This document shows, piece by piece, positions 7,804-15,967 of a stretch of 64,000 bases of DNA (position 1 is the first letter of the stretch; each line of letters opens with the position of its first letter). Made by a program: the position numbers and the translations under genes. Location: the NCBI RefSeq assembly GCF_004345645.1, contig NZ_SLWS01000002.1, positions 496,001 to 560,000 of the forward strand, written 5' to 3'. The DNA is from Actinocrispum wychmicini. Lineage in GTDB: Bacteria > Actinomycetota > Actinomycetes > Mycobacteriales > Pseudonocardiaceae. The notes under the pieces are model-generated. The model saw nothing but the letters and a program-made list of their open reading frames with translations. It searched no databases and was not told the DNA's origin.

Positions 7804-9066
7804 ATGTCTGCTGGGTTGGGCAAGATCCCGAGGGCGCGCCGGATGTTCACGCTTGCGGCTGTCGCCGTTTTGCTTTGTGGGGCGGGGACTTCTGCGACCG
7901 CGGCGCCGGTCGCCAAACATCATCGGTTCAGTGCGGGCGCTTCGTTGCTGGCGGGGGCCAGGTCGCCGGAGGAACGAGCCGCTTTGACTGACCGGGCGTT
8001 GGCCGCGACGAGCAACACGTTGCAGGTCGCGTACAATACGAAACCGTTGTACGACCAGGGAATTGATGGTACCGGCACCACGTTGGCGACCGTGGTCTCG
8101 TACGGCGACAAGGGCATCAAGGCCTTCATCGACAGCTATTCCCGGTCGCATGGCCTGCCCGTGGCGGACGTCCAGACCTTGGAGCCCGCGGGTCACGTTC
8201 CGGCCTGCAGTGACCCCGGCACCCCCAGCGACTGTTCGAGCTGGGTCGGCGAGACCGACCTGGACGTCGCGATGTTCCACACGCTCGCACCGAAGGCCAA
8301 GATCCTGGTGGTGGCCACGCCGACGTCCGAGACCCAGGGCATCGACGGGTTCCCGGACATGATGACGGCCATCGACTTCCTGGCCGACCACCACTCCGCC
8401 ACCGTCATCTCGATGAGCCTCGGCACGCCGGAGGACGACTTCGACAACTCCGCGCAGCTGCACAGCCTGGACGCGCACTTCAAAAAGGCGACCGACGCGG
8501 GCATCACGGTCACCGCGTCCAGCGGCGACGACGGCTCCACCGGCACGAAGAAGGACAACACCCCTTGGGGCAAGCGAGTCGTGAGCTTCCCCGCCACCAA
8601 CTCCTTCGTGACCGCCGTCGGCGGCACCGTCCTGCACCTCAACTCCAACGGCACGCGGACCTCCCCTGACACCGTCTGGCCGCGGTCGGGTGGCGGCGTG
8701 TCGCACGAATACGGCGCGCCGACCTGGCAGAGCGAGGTCGACAAGGTCACCCACGCCACCGGACGGTCCCTGCCCGACATCTCGATGCTCGGCACATCGG
8801 GCACGTCACAGTCCTCCCCGCTGTTCGCCGCGGTTGTCGCGCTCGCGTCCCAGAAGGCAGGCAAGACACTCGGCTTCATCAACCCCGCGCTCTACGCACT
8901 CGGCTCCGGCGCAACCACAACGGGCATCGTGGACGTGACCTCGGGCAGCAACGGCTTCAACGGCGTGCCGGGCTTCTCGGCGACCAGGGGCTTCGACATC
9001 GTCTCCGGCTGGGGCACCCTGAACGCGGCCACCTTCGTGCCCGCACTGGTACGGCAAATCGGCTGA
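7804..9066 (+). CDS. Sedolisin family serine-carboxyl peptidase (S53), short form
   Basis: 420 residues. ATG 7804 is preferred over 7798 because GGAGGA ends directly before 7798. A signal peptide is clear (basic PRARR, then a hydrophobic LAAVAVLLCGAG stretch and an Ala-rich cleavage zone). The sedolisin catalytic set is visible: Glu150 and Asp154 in GETDLDV, a SASSGDDG-like segment (TASSGDDG) for the oxyanion Asp, and Ser335 in SGTSQSSP; the late GFDIVSGWGTLN carries the calcium-site region. Secreted sedolisins work at acid pH. The usual N-terminal prodomain of about 200 residues is missing: only about 40 residues separate the signal peptide from the catalytic domain (AYNTKPLYDQGIDGTG). Confidence 0.9.
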   Translation: MSAGLGKIPRARRMFTLAAVAVLLCGAGTSATAAPVAKHHRFSAGASLLAGARSPEERAALTDRALAATSNTLQVAYNTKPLYDQGIDGTGTTLATVVSYGDKGIKAFIDSYSRSHGLPVADVQTLEPAGHVPACSDPGTPSDCSSWVGETDLDVAMFHTLAPKAKILVVATPTSETQGIDGFPDMMTAIDFLADHHSATVISMSLGTPEDDFDNSAQLHSLDAHFKKATDAGITVTASSGDDGSTGTKKDNTPWGKRVVSFPATNSFVTAVGGTVLHLNSNGTRTSPDTVWPRSGGGVSHEYGAPTWQSEVDKVTHATGRSLPDISMLGTSGTSQSSPLFAAVVALASQKAGKTLGFINPALYALGSGATTTGIVDVTSGSNGFNGVPGFSATRGFDIVSGWGTLNAATFVPALVRQIG

Positions 9067-9107
9067 CAGAGCGGCCAGACGCGTTGTCCGGCGTTGTTTG
9101 TCTGGTG

Positions 9108-9163
9108 GCCGACGGCGACACCGAACAACCTGACCGCGCTACACATGTCATGGCGCCGTCGGC
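9108..9163. terminator. Possible hairpin between convergent genes
   Basis: GCCGACGGCG (9108-9117) pairs with CGCCGTCGGC (9154-9163), a 10-bp perfect stem with a 36-base loop and no T tract. It lies between the sedolisin and the convergent hydrolase gene. Position fits a terminator; the long loop makes it weak. Confidence 0.3.
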
Positions 9164-9202
9164 GGCTGAACTGAGGGGGACAGTTGCCGGCGGCGCCTCC
9201 CG

Positions 9203-10045
9203 CTAGCGAACTGCCGACCGGGTGAGGAAGTCGCCGATCTCGCCGGCCACCGCCTCGGGCTCGTCCAGCATCGACAACACGTACGCGCCGGGGATCTCGG
9301 CATACCGCCCGGCGGGCAACAACTCCGCCAGGCGGTGGCCGTGTTCGGGCGGCATCACCCGGTTGTCAGGTGACCACAGCACGAGGGTGTCGCCGGTGAA
9401 CTGGCGCAACGCCTCGGTGGCACGGACCAGTTCCACTTTGTCGAACGGTCCGCGGCAGTAGGTGAGCAGGTCGCGGTGGATTCCGGGGGTGTGCAACAAC
9501 GGCTCGGTCCAGGCACGGACGAGATCGTCGGGTACGGGTCGTCGGGCCATTTGCCCGAACAGCAACGGGGACCGGCGCAGCCGGCTGATCCGCAGTTGCC
9601 GGGCGGCGAGCCGCAGGCCGCCCGGCAGGCGGACGGCGAGTTTCATCATCTTGCCGGGCAGGCCGGGCGGGAAGTTGTCGAACGCCTCGCACGGGAGGAT
9701 CACCTGCCGGGCGACGCGCTGGTCGAGCCCGTACGCGGTGAGGAACAGTCCCCCACCCCAGTCCGTGTGCACCAGGGTGACGCCGTCGAGCTTCAGTGCG
9801 TCGAGGACGTCGGCGACCACTTGGACCTGGCCACGCAGAGTGAGGTCCGCCCCCGGCTTCATCGGCCGGCGGTGCGCCCCGAGCGGCAGGACCGGGCGCA
9901 CGTAGGTGAACCCGGCCGGGAGCAGCGGCAGCACTGTGTCCCACTGGGTGTGGTCCATCAGCACTCCGTGCAGCAGGACGACCGGCGGCCCCGAGCCGAC
10001 CTGGTCGTACTCGACGACCCCCGCTGTGACCTCGACGTTCCTCAT
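9203..10045 (-). CDS. Alpha/beta hydrolase, dehalogenase-like (Asp nucleophile)
   Basis: 280 residues from ATG 10045. Core alpha/beta hydrolase features are VVLLHGVLMDHTQW (oxyanion loop) and VTLVHTDWGGGLFL, where the elbow carries Asp (HTDWGG) instead of Ser. An Asp elbow is typical of haloalkane dehalogenases and epoxide hydrolases. At the C-terminal position where the catalytic His is expected, the sequence reads IPGAYVLSMLDEP, with no His that I can place. The enzyme may be altered or inactive, or use another residue. It is divergent from a TetR gene with a palindromic operator between them, so it is probably the gene that repressor controls. Confidence 0.75.
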   Translation of the reverse strand: MRNVEVTAGVVEYDQVGSGPPVVLLHGVLMDHTQWDTVLPLLPAGFTYVRPVLPLGAHRRPMKPGADLTLRGQVQVVADVLDALKLDGVTLVHTDWGGGLFLTAYGLDQRVARQVILPCEAFDNFPPGLPGKMMKLAVRLPGGLRLAARQLRISRLRRSPLLFGQMARRPVPDDLVRAWTEPLLHTPGIHRDLLTYCRGPFDKVELVRATEALRQFTGDTLVLWSPDNRVMPPEHGHRLAELLPAGRYAEIPGAYVLSMLDEPEAVAGEIGDFLTRSAVR

Positions 10046-10056
10046 CGCGACCTCCC

Positions 10057-10088
10057 CTAGAACGATCTCTCTAGAATGACTGTTCTAG
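10057..10088. promoter_or_regulatory. TetR operator candidate in a divergent promoter
   Basis: The 52 bp between the divergent hydrolase and TetR genes contains CTAGAATGACTGTTCTAG (10071-10088), an inverted repeat with 6-bp arms CTAGAA/TTCTAG, plus an extra half site CTAGAA at 10057-10062. Size and position fit autoregulation by the adjacent TetR protein. Confidence 0.6.
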
Positions 10089-10097
10089 CATGGTGGG

Positions 10098-10709
10098 ATG
10101 CGAACGGACCAGCGGATCGTGCTGGCTATGGCGGAACTCATGCGCAGGCAGGGCTACGCCGCCACGGGCATCAACCAGTTGGCCAGCGCCGCCGGCGCCC
10201 CCACCGGCTCCCTGTACCACCACTTCAAGGGCGGGAAACGCGAGATCGCCGCCGCCGCGTTGCGCCAGACAGGAGCCGCGTACATCCAGCTGCTGCCCTT
10301 GCTGCTGGACCCCTACGACGATCTCGCGACCGGGATCGAGGCTGCTTTCGCCGCCGCGGCGACGGACATGCGGAACACGGGTTGGGCCAACATGTGCCCG
10401 ATCGGCACCGTCACCGGGGAGGTCGCGGACACCGAGCCCCTGCTGCGGGCGGTCGCGGCGGAGGTGATGACGGCCTGGGTCGACGAAGGCAGCCGCTACT
10501 TCGCCGACCGTGGGTTGTCCGAGTCCGACGCGCGGAGCGTCACGTTCGCCGTCCTGACGGCCCTCGAAGGGGCGTTCCTCCTCGCCCGCGGACTGCGTTC
10601 GGACGAACCGTTCCTGGCGGCCGGCCGCACGGTCGCGATGTACGTCGCGTCATTGCCGGCTAGCCCGCCAACGCCAGGATCGGTCGTTCCCGGGTCGCGC
10701 GGAGCGTAG
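10098..10709 (+). CDS. TetR/AcrR family regulator
   Basis: 203 residues from ATG 10098. The N-terminal HTH is clear: RIVLAMAELMRRQGYAATGI, NQLASAAGAPTGSLYHHF and KGGKREIAAAAL, the usual TetR DNA-binding triad. The ligand domain resembles the LmrA/YxaF type common next to small hydrolase or oxidoreductase genes. Its last ~50 bp overlap the convergent FtsX permease gene (10660-10709). It is divergent from the Asp-nucleophile hydrolase and probably represses that gene and itself. Confidence 0.9.
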   Translation: MRTDQRIVLAMAELMRRQGYAATGINQLASAAGAPTGSLYHHFKGGKREIAAAALRQTGAAYIQLLPLLLDPYDDLATGIEAAFAAAATDMRNTGWANMCPIGTVTGEVADTEPLLRAVAAEVMTAWVDEGSRYFADRGLSESDARSVTFAVLTALEGAFLLARGLRSDEPFLAAGRTVAMYVASLPASPPTPGSVVPGSRGA

Positions 10710-11976
10710 GCAGCAGTGTGGCGGCAGCACTTATGACGACGGCACCGGCGATCACGGCGAGGTACATCCACAGTGGACCGCTGGGCACCGGCGAACCGGT
10801 TTTCACCAGGCTGTACGGAATCGTCGTGGTGAGTGCGGCCAGGGAGCCGAGCACGATTCCGACGAGCGCCAGAACTGTTGTCTCCACGGCGACCATGCCC
10901 ATGACCTGCTGGCGGGTCGACGCGGTCAGGCGCAGCAGGCCGAACTCACGGCGACGGTTCACGGTCGCGGCGATCAGGGAGTTCGTCACCGCGATCGCAC
11001 AGAACGCGATGATCATGGCCACGACCATGTAGTTGGCGGCGGCCAACTGGGCGCTGACGTCGTCCGGTGGACGGGTCGCCGCGGTGCTGTCCTCGGTGCT
11101 CTGCATGTACAGGGTGCCGACCGCGATGCCGACGAGCAGCGTGAGCGGGCCGACGATGGCGCCTGCGCGGGATGCGCGGGCGTCGAGATTGCGCAGGGCC
11201 AGGCCCGCGCTCCCGGCCGGCCCGCTGACGACTCGGCCTACCGCGGCGACTATGGCCGGGCTCAGCAGCGCGAGTCCGATCGCCGTCGCGATGCACGCCG
11301 GTCCGGCCGACGCGGCGAGCAATGGCCCGTTCGGCATCGCCAGTGTCCCGGCCCCTGTGCCGATCCCGACGAGGACGAACACGCTGCCGATCCACAGCTT
11401 CGTCCGCGTCAGCACGCGGTCTGGGCTGTCCGCCTCGGCCAACGCCCGCACAGGCGCGACCCGCGCGGCGCGACGTCCGGCGAAGATCGACGCGAGGACG
11501 GCGGCCACCAGGGAGATCGCGGCGCCGGCGAGGGCGGTTCGCCACGTCGCCACGAGATCGTCGCCCACGATCACCCCCAGGCCGGCGATCCGGTCGTGCA
11601 CGAACGAACCGAGGCCGATGCCCGGCAGAATGCCAAGCAGCACAGCGGGTATCGCCACCGCGACGGTCTCCAGCACGACCATCCGCCGGACCTGGCCCGG
11701 CGTCGTGCCGATCGTGCGCAGCAGAGCGAGTTCCCGTTCCCGCTGTTGGACGACAAGGGACACCGTCGACACCACACCGAACGCGACGATCACGACGGTC
11801 CAGCCGCCCATGATGAAGGCCAGCATGGTCAGTGCCTCCAGCCGGTCGGCGAGTCCGGTCTCGGCAAGCGCGGCGAAGGCGGTCAGCAGCGCGGTTCCGG
11901 CGAACATCGCGCCAGCGGAGGCGATGTACGACGTCGTCCGGCCGCGGACAGTACGGAGAGCGAGCCGGCCGATCAT
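10660..11976 (-). CDS. ABC transporter permease, FtsX type (two FtsX domains)
   Basis: 438 residues. Two FtsX-like units are visible. The first (about 45-200) includes VVQQRERELALLRTIGTTPGQ and ends in RRAARVAPVRALAEA; the second (about 310-438) includes RRREFGLLRLTASTRQQ and TRERPILALAG. Roughly eight hydrophobic segments occur. No large extracytoplasmic MacB domain is present. It overlaps the ATPase gene by 4 bp (ATGA), so the two proteins form one exporter in the membrane. Such pairs next to a drug-type TetR gene usually export peptides or amphiphilic drugs (inference). Confidence 0.9.
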   Translation of the reverse strand: MIGRLALRTVRGRTTSYIASAGAMFAGTALLTAFAALAETGLADRLEALTMLAFIMGGWTVVIVAFGVVSTVSLVVQQRERELALLRTIGTTPGQVRRMVVLETVAVAIPAVLLGILPGIGLGSFVHDRIAGLGVIVGDDLVATWRTALAGAAISLVAAVLASIFAGRRAARVAPVRALAEADSPDRVLTRTKLWIGSVFVLVGIGTGAGTLAMPNGPLLAASAGPACIATAIGLALLSPAIVAAVGRVVSGPAGSAGLALRNLDARASRAGAIVGPLTLLVGIAVGTLYMQSTEDSTAATRPPDDVSAQLAAANYMVVAMIIAFCAIAVTNSLIAATVNRRREFGLLRLTASTRQQVMGMVAVETTVLALVGIVLGSLAALTTTIPYSLVKTGSPVPSGPLWMYLAVIAGAVVISAAATLLPTLRATRERPILALAG

Positions 11977-12728
11977 CGCCCGGCTCCCACAGGAGCGCCC
12001 AGGGTCGCCATCCGTGCGGCCACGGCGTCGACGCGGGGATCGATCACGGTCTCGACGACACGACCGTCAGCGAAGAACACGACGGCGTCCGCGACCGACG
12101 CGGCCACCGGGTCGTGGGTGACCATCACGATCGTGCGGCCGGCGCCGCTGACCGCGTCCCGCAGCAGTTTCAGTACCTGAGCCGCGGAACGGCTGTCGAG
12201 CGCGCCGGTGGGTTCGTCCGCGAAGATCACCGCGGGCTCGCTCAGCAGTGCGCGGGCGATGGCGACCCGCTGCTGTTGCCCGCCGGACATCGCGGCCGGT
12301 TTGGTGTCAGCGTGGTCGGCCAGGCCGAGCCGCCCGAGCACGTCACGAACGGCCGTGTCGTCGACGCGGCGGCCGGCGAGTTCCGCCGGCAGCGTGACGT
12401 TCTGTCGGACGGTCAGCGTGGGCACCAGGTTGTACGCCTGGAACACGAAGCCGAGCCGGTCCCGGCGGAACCGGGTCAGCGCGGCCTCGTCGAGCCCGGA
12501 CAGTTCGGTGCCCTCGATGGTGACCGAGCCGGACGTCGGCCGGTCCAGGCCGGCGGCGCACTGCAGCAGGGTGCTCTTGCCGGAGCCGGACGGGCCCATC
12601 ACGGCGGTGAACGTCCCGCCCGGGAAGGCCAAGGTCACGCCGTCCAACACGGTCTGGGCGGCCGAACCGGTCCGGTAGGTCTTGACCAGGTCGCGGACTG
12701 CCACGGCCGAGTACGGTGTACGAGTCAT
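11973..12728 (-). CDS. ABC transporter ATP-binding protein (MacB/LolD-like)
   Basis: 251 residues from ATG at 12728; the longer frame to 12803 crosses an operator-like palindrome and is not used. Motifs in order: Walker A GPSGSGKST, Q-loop VFQAYNLVPTL, signature MSGGQQQRVAIARAL, Walker B VIFADEPTGALD, and switch His in MVTHDP. The order and spacing match the MacB/LolD/FtsE subfamily that partners with FtsX permeases. The ATG itself lies between the arms of the palindrome at 12712-12740, so repressor binding would cover the start of the gene. Confidence 0.93.
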   Translation of the reverse strand: MTRTPYSAVAVRDLVKTYRTGSAAQTVLDGVTLAFPGGTFTAVMGPSGSGKSTLLQCAAGLDRPTSGSVTIEGTELSGLDEAALTRFRRDRLGFVFQAYNLVPTLTVRQNVTLPAELAGRRVDDTAVRDVLGRLGLADHADTKPAAMSGGQQQRVAIARALLSEPAVIFADEPTGALDSRSAAQVLKLLRDAVSGAGRTIVMVTHDPVAASVADAVVFFADGRVVETVIDPRVDAVAARMATLGAPVGAGR

Positions 12729-12740
12729 AAATACACCGTA
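12712..12740. promoter_or_regulatory. Operator candidate spanning the ABC gene start
   Basis: TACGGTGTA (12712-12720) and TACACCGTA (12732-12740) form a perfect 9-bp inverted repeat with an 11-bp spacer. The spacer contains the ATG of the ABC ATPase (minus strand, 12726-12728). This geometry suggests the transcript is leaderless or has a very short leader, and that the divergent TetR protein represses it. Confidence 0.6.
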
Positions 12741-12789
12741 CCTAACGACACGCAATCCGGGTATGAGATCTGTATTACCGGTCGAGGCG

Positions 12790-12824
12790 TATACTTTCGT
12801 CACAAACCCAGAGGTGTGACGAAA
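12790..12824 (+). promoter_or_regulatory. TetR autoregulatory promoter/operator
   Basis: A -10-like TATACT (12790-12795) abuts TTTCGTCACA (12795-12804), which pairs with TGTGACGAAA (12815-12824), a perfect 10-bp inverted repeat with a 10-bp spacer. It lies 13 bp upstream of the TetR ATG at 12838, so a bound dimer would block the transcription start. Its sequence differs from the palindrome over the ABC gene. Confidence 0.6.
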
Positions 12825-12837
12825 AGAGGCTGACGGA

Positions 12838-13641
12838 ATGGCGGAATGCCTGGTGTGCGGACGGCCGCTCCCCGACCCCGGCCGGGGTCGGCCACCGCGG
12901 TACTGCTCGCGGGCCTGCCGCGCCCGCGCCTACCGCGAACGGGTCGCCCGCAAGCAGCGCCAGGACTTCCCGTTGCCGGACACCGAAGGCAGCACGCTCA
13001 CCGTTGACCGGATCGTCCGCGCCGCGATCGCGTTGGCCGACCGGGACGGCGACGCCGGCCTCTCGATGCGTCGCACCGCCGCGGAACTCGGGGTCGGCGC
13101 CATGTCGCTGTACCGGTACGTGCCGGGCAAGGAGGAACTCGGCGCCCTGATGATCGACACGGTGTTCGGCGACCACCCGCTGCCCGACCCCGGTCCGGAC
13201 GGCTGGCGCGCGAAACTCGAACTGTCCGCGCGTCTCGAATGGGACATCTACGTGAAGCACCCCTGGATTCCGCGGGTCTTCGCGATCACCACCCGCCCGC
13301 CGCTCGCGCCCCGGATGATGGTCTACACCGACTGGCGGATCCGCGCGGTGGACGGCCTGGGGCTGGACTTCCCGACCATGGTCCGGACCGCGATCGCGAT
13401 CTCCGCGCACGTGCAGAGCGCGGCGTTCCCGTTGGCCCGCGAGCGGAACTCGAAGGACACCCGGACCGAGTGGCTCGACGCCCGCAGCGCCCGGGTGCGG
13501 GAGATGTTCGGCCCGTACAAACTCGACATGCTCGCCCGGTTCGACATGGACGCGTTCGAGGCGTCGGAACCGGCGAGCATCTTCGAGTTCGGCCTGGACC
13601 GACTGCTCGACGGCGTGGCACAGCTCCTTCCGGACGCCTGA
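12838..13641 (+). CDS. TetR regulator with N-terminal Cys-rich (zinc-type) motif
   Basis: 267 residues. Residues 4-27 carry four Cys (CLVCG...YCSRACRAR), a zinc-knuckle-like start seen in some actinobacterial TetR proteins. The HTH follows (RRTAAELGVGAMSLYRYVPG), then a C-terminal domain of the TetR_C_1 type found in drug-responsive repressors. It faces the MacB-like ABC operon across a 109-bp region with two palindromes and most likely represses that exporter and itself. The inducing ligand is unknown. Confidence 0.9.
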   Translation: MAECLVCGRPLPDPGRGRPPRYCSRACRARAYRERVARKQRQDFPLPDTEGSTLTVDRIVRAAIALADRDGDAGLSMRRTAAELGVGAMSLYRYVPGKEELGALMIDTVFGDHPLPDPGPDGWRAKLELSARLEWDIYVKHPWIPRVFAITTRPPLAPRMMVYTDWRIRAVDGLGLDFPTMVRTAIAISAHVQSAAFPLARERNSKDTRTEWLDARSARVREMFGPYKLDMLARFDMDAFEASEPASIFEFGLDRLLDGVAQLLPDA

Positions 13642-13680
13642 GGTCCCCAGCCGACGGTGACGGACGGTGATCGACGTCAC

Positions 13681-13708
13681 TTGCGAAGATACCCTACGGG
13701 GGTATGGT
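13681..13708 (+). promoter_or_regulatory. CsoR-like operator within a promoter
   Basis: ATACCC-TACGG-GGGTAT (13689-13705) is an inverted repeat of the kind bound by CsoR-family metal or sulfur sensors. It lies between a -35-like TTGCGA (13681-13686) and a -10-like TATGGT (13703-13708), 16 bp apart. Transcription would begin near 13715, next to the ATG at 13716, so the mRNA may be leaderless. Confidence 0.55.
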
Positions 13709-13715
13709 AGCGGCC

Positions 13716-14186
13716 ATGGATCACAGCGAACACTCCACAGGCACCAGGACGAGCTGGAAGACCGCGGCGCAAGCGACCCTGCACTGCCTCACCGGCTGCG
13801 CCATCGGCGAGGTGGCCGGCATGGTCATCGGAACGGCGCTGGGGCTGCACAATGCCGGGACAGTGGTCCTGTCCATCGCACTGGCGTTCGTGTTCGGCTA
13901 CGCGCTCACCATGCGCGGCGTCCTGCGCGCCGGGGTCGACTTCCGGACCGCGGTCAAGGTGGCACTGGCCGCCGACACCGTGTCCATTCTGGTCATGGAG
14001 ATCCTGGACAACGCGTTCATGGTCGTCGTGCCGGGCGCCATGGACGCGGGGTTGGGCAGCGCGCTGTTCTGGCTGTCACTCGCGGGGGCACTGGTCGTGG
14101 CGTTCGTGGTGACGGTTCCGGTGAACCGCTGGATGATCTCCCGCGGCAAGGGCCACGCGGTGGTCCACGAGTACCACGAAATGTGA
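13716..14186 (+). CDS. DUF4396 membrane protein
   Basis: 156 residues from ATG 13716; ATG 13704 in the same frame lies inside the operator/-10 region and is unlikely. Four hydrophobic segments are visible after a His-containing start (MDHSEHSTG). The segment TLHCLTGCAIGEVAGMVIG and the end NRWMISRGKGHAVVHEYH are characteristic of the DUF4396 family as I remember it. The conserved Cys, Glu and His residues, together with a CsoR-like operator, suggest a copper- or other metal-linked inner-membrane role (inference). It is convergent with the acyl-CoA dehydrogenase gene. Confidence 0.8.
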   Translation: MDHSEHSTGTRTSWKTAAQATLHCLTGCAIGEVAGMVIGTALGLHNAGTVVLSIALAFVFGYALTMRGVLRAGVDFRTAVKVALAADTVSILVMEILDNAFMVVVPGAMDAGLGSALFWLSLAGALVVAFVVTVPVNRWMISRGKGHAVVHEYHEM

Positions 14187-14195
14187 GCGCGTCTC

Positions 14196-15326
14196 CTACT
14201 TTTCTTCGAAGGCCGCGAACAGTTCGGTGCTGATCTGGTCGCGGCACACTTCGACCGAGTAGGCCATCACCCAGCCGGCGTAGGCGTCGCGGAGGATCCG
14301 CTGGATCGGCGACGTGCTCAGGTATCCGGATCCACCGCCGGCCTTGAGCGCCAGCTGGGCGGCGTCCACGGCGATCTGGTTGGCCAGCAGCTTCGCGCGG
14401 AGGGTGGCCGCCAGGAACCCGGGGTCGTTCTGGTCGGCCAGCCACGTCATGTGCCGGGCGTACATGACCGCGGCTTCGAGGTGGCTGTGCGTGGTCGCCA
14501 GGTCGAACCGGAGCCACTGCATGGTGGCGAGCGGCTCGCCGGTGGTGGGGATGACGCGACTGCGGGCATGCTCGACGGTGGCTTTGACGGCGGCGTCGGC
14601 GACGCCGAGGGACAGGAACGCGAGCCCGGCGCCGATGTGGTTGGGCCGGCGCCGCGTCGGCGGCGGGCAGCGGCGATCGTCCCGCAGCAGGGTGTCGGCG
14701 AACTCCACCAGGCGGCTGCCGTTGGCCCGCATTCCCATGGTGTCGCCGATCGGCAGGAACCGGATCGTGTCGTCCACGGCGACGCCGAAGAACGTCGGCT
14801 GGTTTTCGACGAGCGCGTTGACCAGGAAGTGGTCGGCGATCTCGCAGCCGGACGTGAACCGTTTGGCCCCGGTCAGCCGAAAGCCGCCCGCCGCGGGGTA
14901 CGCGTGCTGCTGCGGCAGCAGGAACAGGTTGCCGCCGGACGGTTCGGACAACGCGTTGGCGAACCGGCGGCCCGCGATGAGTTCGTCCGCGTAGAACCGG
15001 GCGACCTCGGGTGTCGACATGGTCACGAGCCCGATCGCGGCGCCGATGTGCATCACCCAGATGCACGCCGTGGACGGGCACGCCTCGCTGAGCAGCCGCA
15101 CGATCTCGCCGTAACTGCGGTAGCTGAGGTCCTGCCCACCGAACTCGCTCGGCAACAACGCCTTGTCCAGGCCGCTCGCGTGCAGTGCCTCCAGGTTTTC
15201 CAGGGGGACCTGGGCGCTCTCGTCGAAGGCAGCCGCGGTCGTGGCGAACTTCGCCGCGAGGCCCGCCGCCGTGTCCACCCAGTGGCGCTCGTCCGCTGGC
15301 GGCGCGAACGGGTGCGGTTCGGTCAT
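14196..15326 (-). CDS. Acyl-CoA dehydrogenase family flavoprotein
   Basis: 376 residues from ATG 15326. Family features are the N-terminal helical domain, ACPSTACIWVMHIGAAIG, ALSEPSGGNLFL (flavin/substrate loop), GFRLTGAKRFTSGCEIADHFLV, and the C-terminal ALKAGGGSGYLSTSPIQRILRDAYAG. Where many acyl-CoA dehydrogenases have the catalytic Glu, no clear equivalent is obvious. It may belong to the monooxygenase or dibenzothiophene-desulfurase branch instead. It overlaps the upstream broken nucleotidyltransferase by 4 bp. Substrate unknown. Confidence 0.85.
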   Translation of the reverse strand: MTEPHPFAPPADERHWVDTAAGLAAKFATTAAAFDESAQVPLENLEALHASGLDKALLPSEFGGQDLSYRSYGEIVRLLSEACPSTACIWVMHIGAAIGLVTMSTPEVARFYADELIAGRRFANALSEPSGGNLFLLPQQHAYPAAGGFRLTGAKRFTSGCEIADHFLVNALVENQPTFFGVAVDDTIRFLPIGDTMGMRANGSRLVEFADTLLRDDRRCPPPTRRRPNHIGAGLAFLSLGVADAAVKATVEHARSRVIPTTGEPLATMQWLRFDLATTHSHLEAAVMYARHMTWLADQNDPGFLAATLRAKLLANQIAVDAAQLALKAGGGSGYLSTSPIQRILRDAYAGWVMAYSVEVCRDQISTELFAAFEEK

Positions 15327-15691
15327 CTGAGCTCCAACGCAGAGTCAATGGTGGCGTCCACGAAGGCGAGGGAATCGCGACGACGGGCCACGGGATCACG
15401 ATAGCCGCGCCGGCCTTCCGCGCCGCCGGTTCGCAGCAGGTGAGGTTGCCGGCGGTGTAGGCGCGCAAGGCGTCCTGGTCGTCCCAAACGTCCACCGTGG
15501 CCGGTTCGGGCCCGCGCACGGTGACGCCGACCCGGGCGTGGGCCGCGGCCGGCGCCGGTCGGGTGGAAGTCGTCCAGGCACACCGAGCCGACCAGGTAGA
15601 AGCCGGTGACCAAGCCAGGGGCCAGGTCGTCGACGGTGGTCAGAAACATCGACACGGTCCGGTCAACCACTGCGGGAACGATGATCGACAT
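15323..15691 (-). pseudogene. Broken nucleotidyltransferase gene (aminoglycoside adenylyltransferase-like)
   Basis: The gene begins at ATG 15691 with MSIIVPAVVDRTVSMFLTTV and then GFYLVGSVCLDDF, the GS motif region of small nucleotidyltransferases. The expected D-x-D metal motif is missing. Later family-like sequence (VTVRGPEPATVDVWDDQDAL, then RAYTAGNLTCC) is found in another frame at about 15400-15545, before the original frame resumes near the end (DSLAFVDATIDSALELR). Both an internal deletion and frameshifts are needed to explain this, so the gene is not functional. The end overlaps the acyl-CoA dehydrogenase start, suggesting a former operon. Confidence 0.65.
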
Positions 15692-15967
15692 GCCCGCCAA
15701 CGTACCCGGGCCACAGATTGTCCACTGTGGACTCGATTCGAGTTGTCCACAATGCACGCCTCGGCCGCGACCTGCGCGAGCACTTGCTTACAAACACGGA
15801 CATCGCCGGTTACGAATCCGCGCTCGCAAACCTTTTCCCCTGGTCGGAGGGGGCCGAGAGTTTACCTGACCGAATTCCCGGCCTTGGTACACTTCCACAG
15901 TGCGTCACCTCCTCAACGCGCCCATCGACTCCGACCGATCGACGTACCGCAAGGAGGCCTCATCACG

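Noticed and set aside
15692..15967. Palindrome-like sequences (TCCACTGTGGA and nearby) upstream of the LAL gene
   Set aside because: Arms are short or imperfect and similar TCCACTGTGGA-like words occur inside coding regions of this window, so I do not call an operator.
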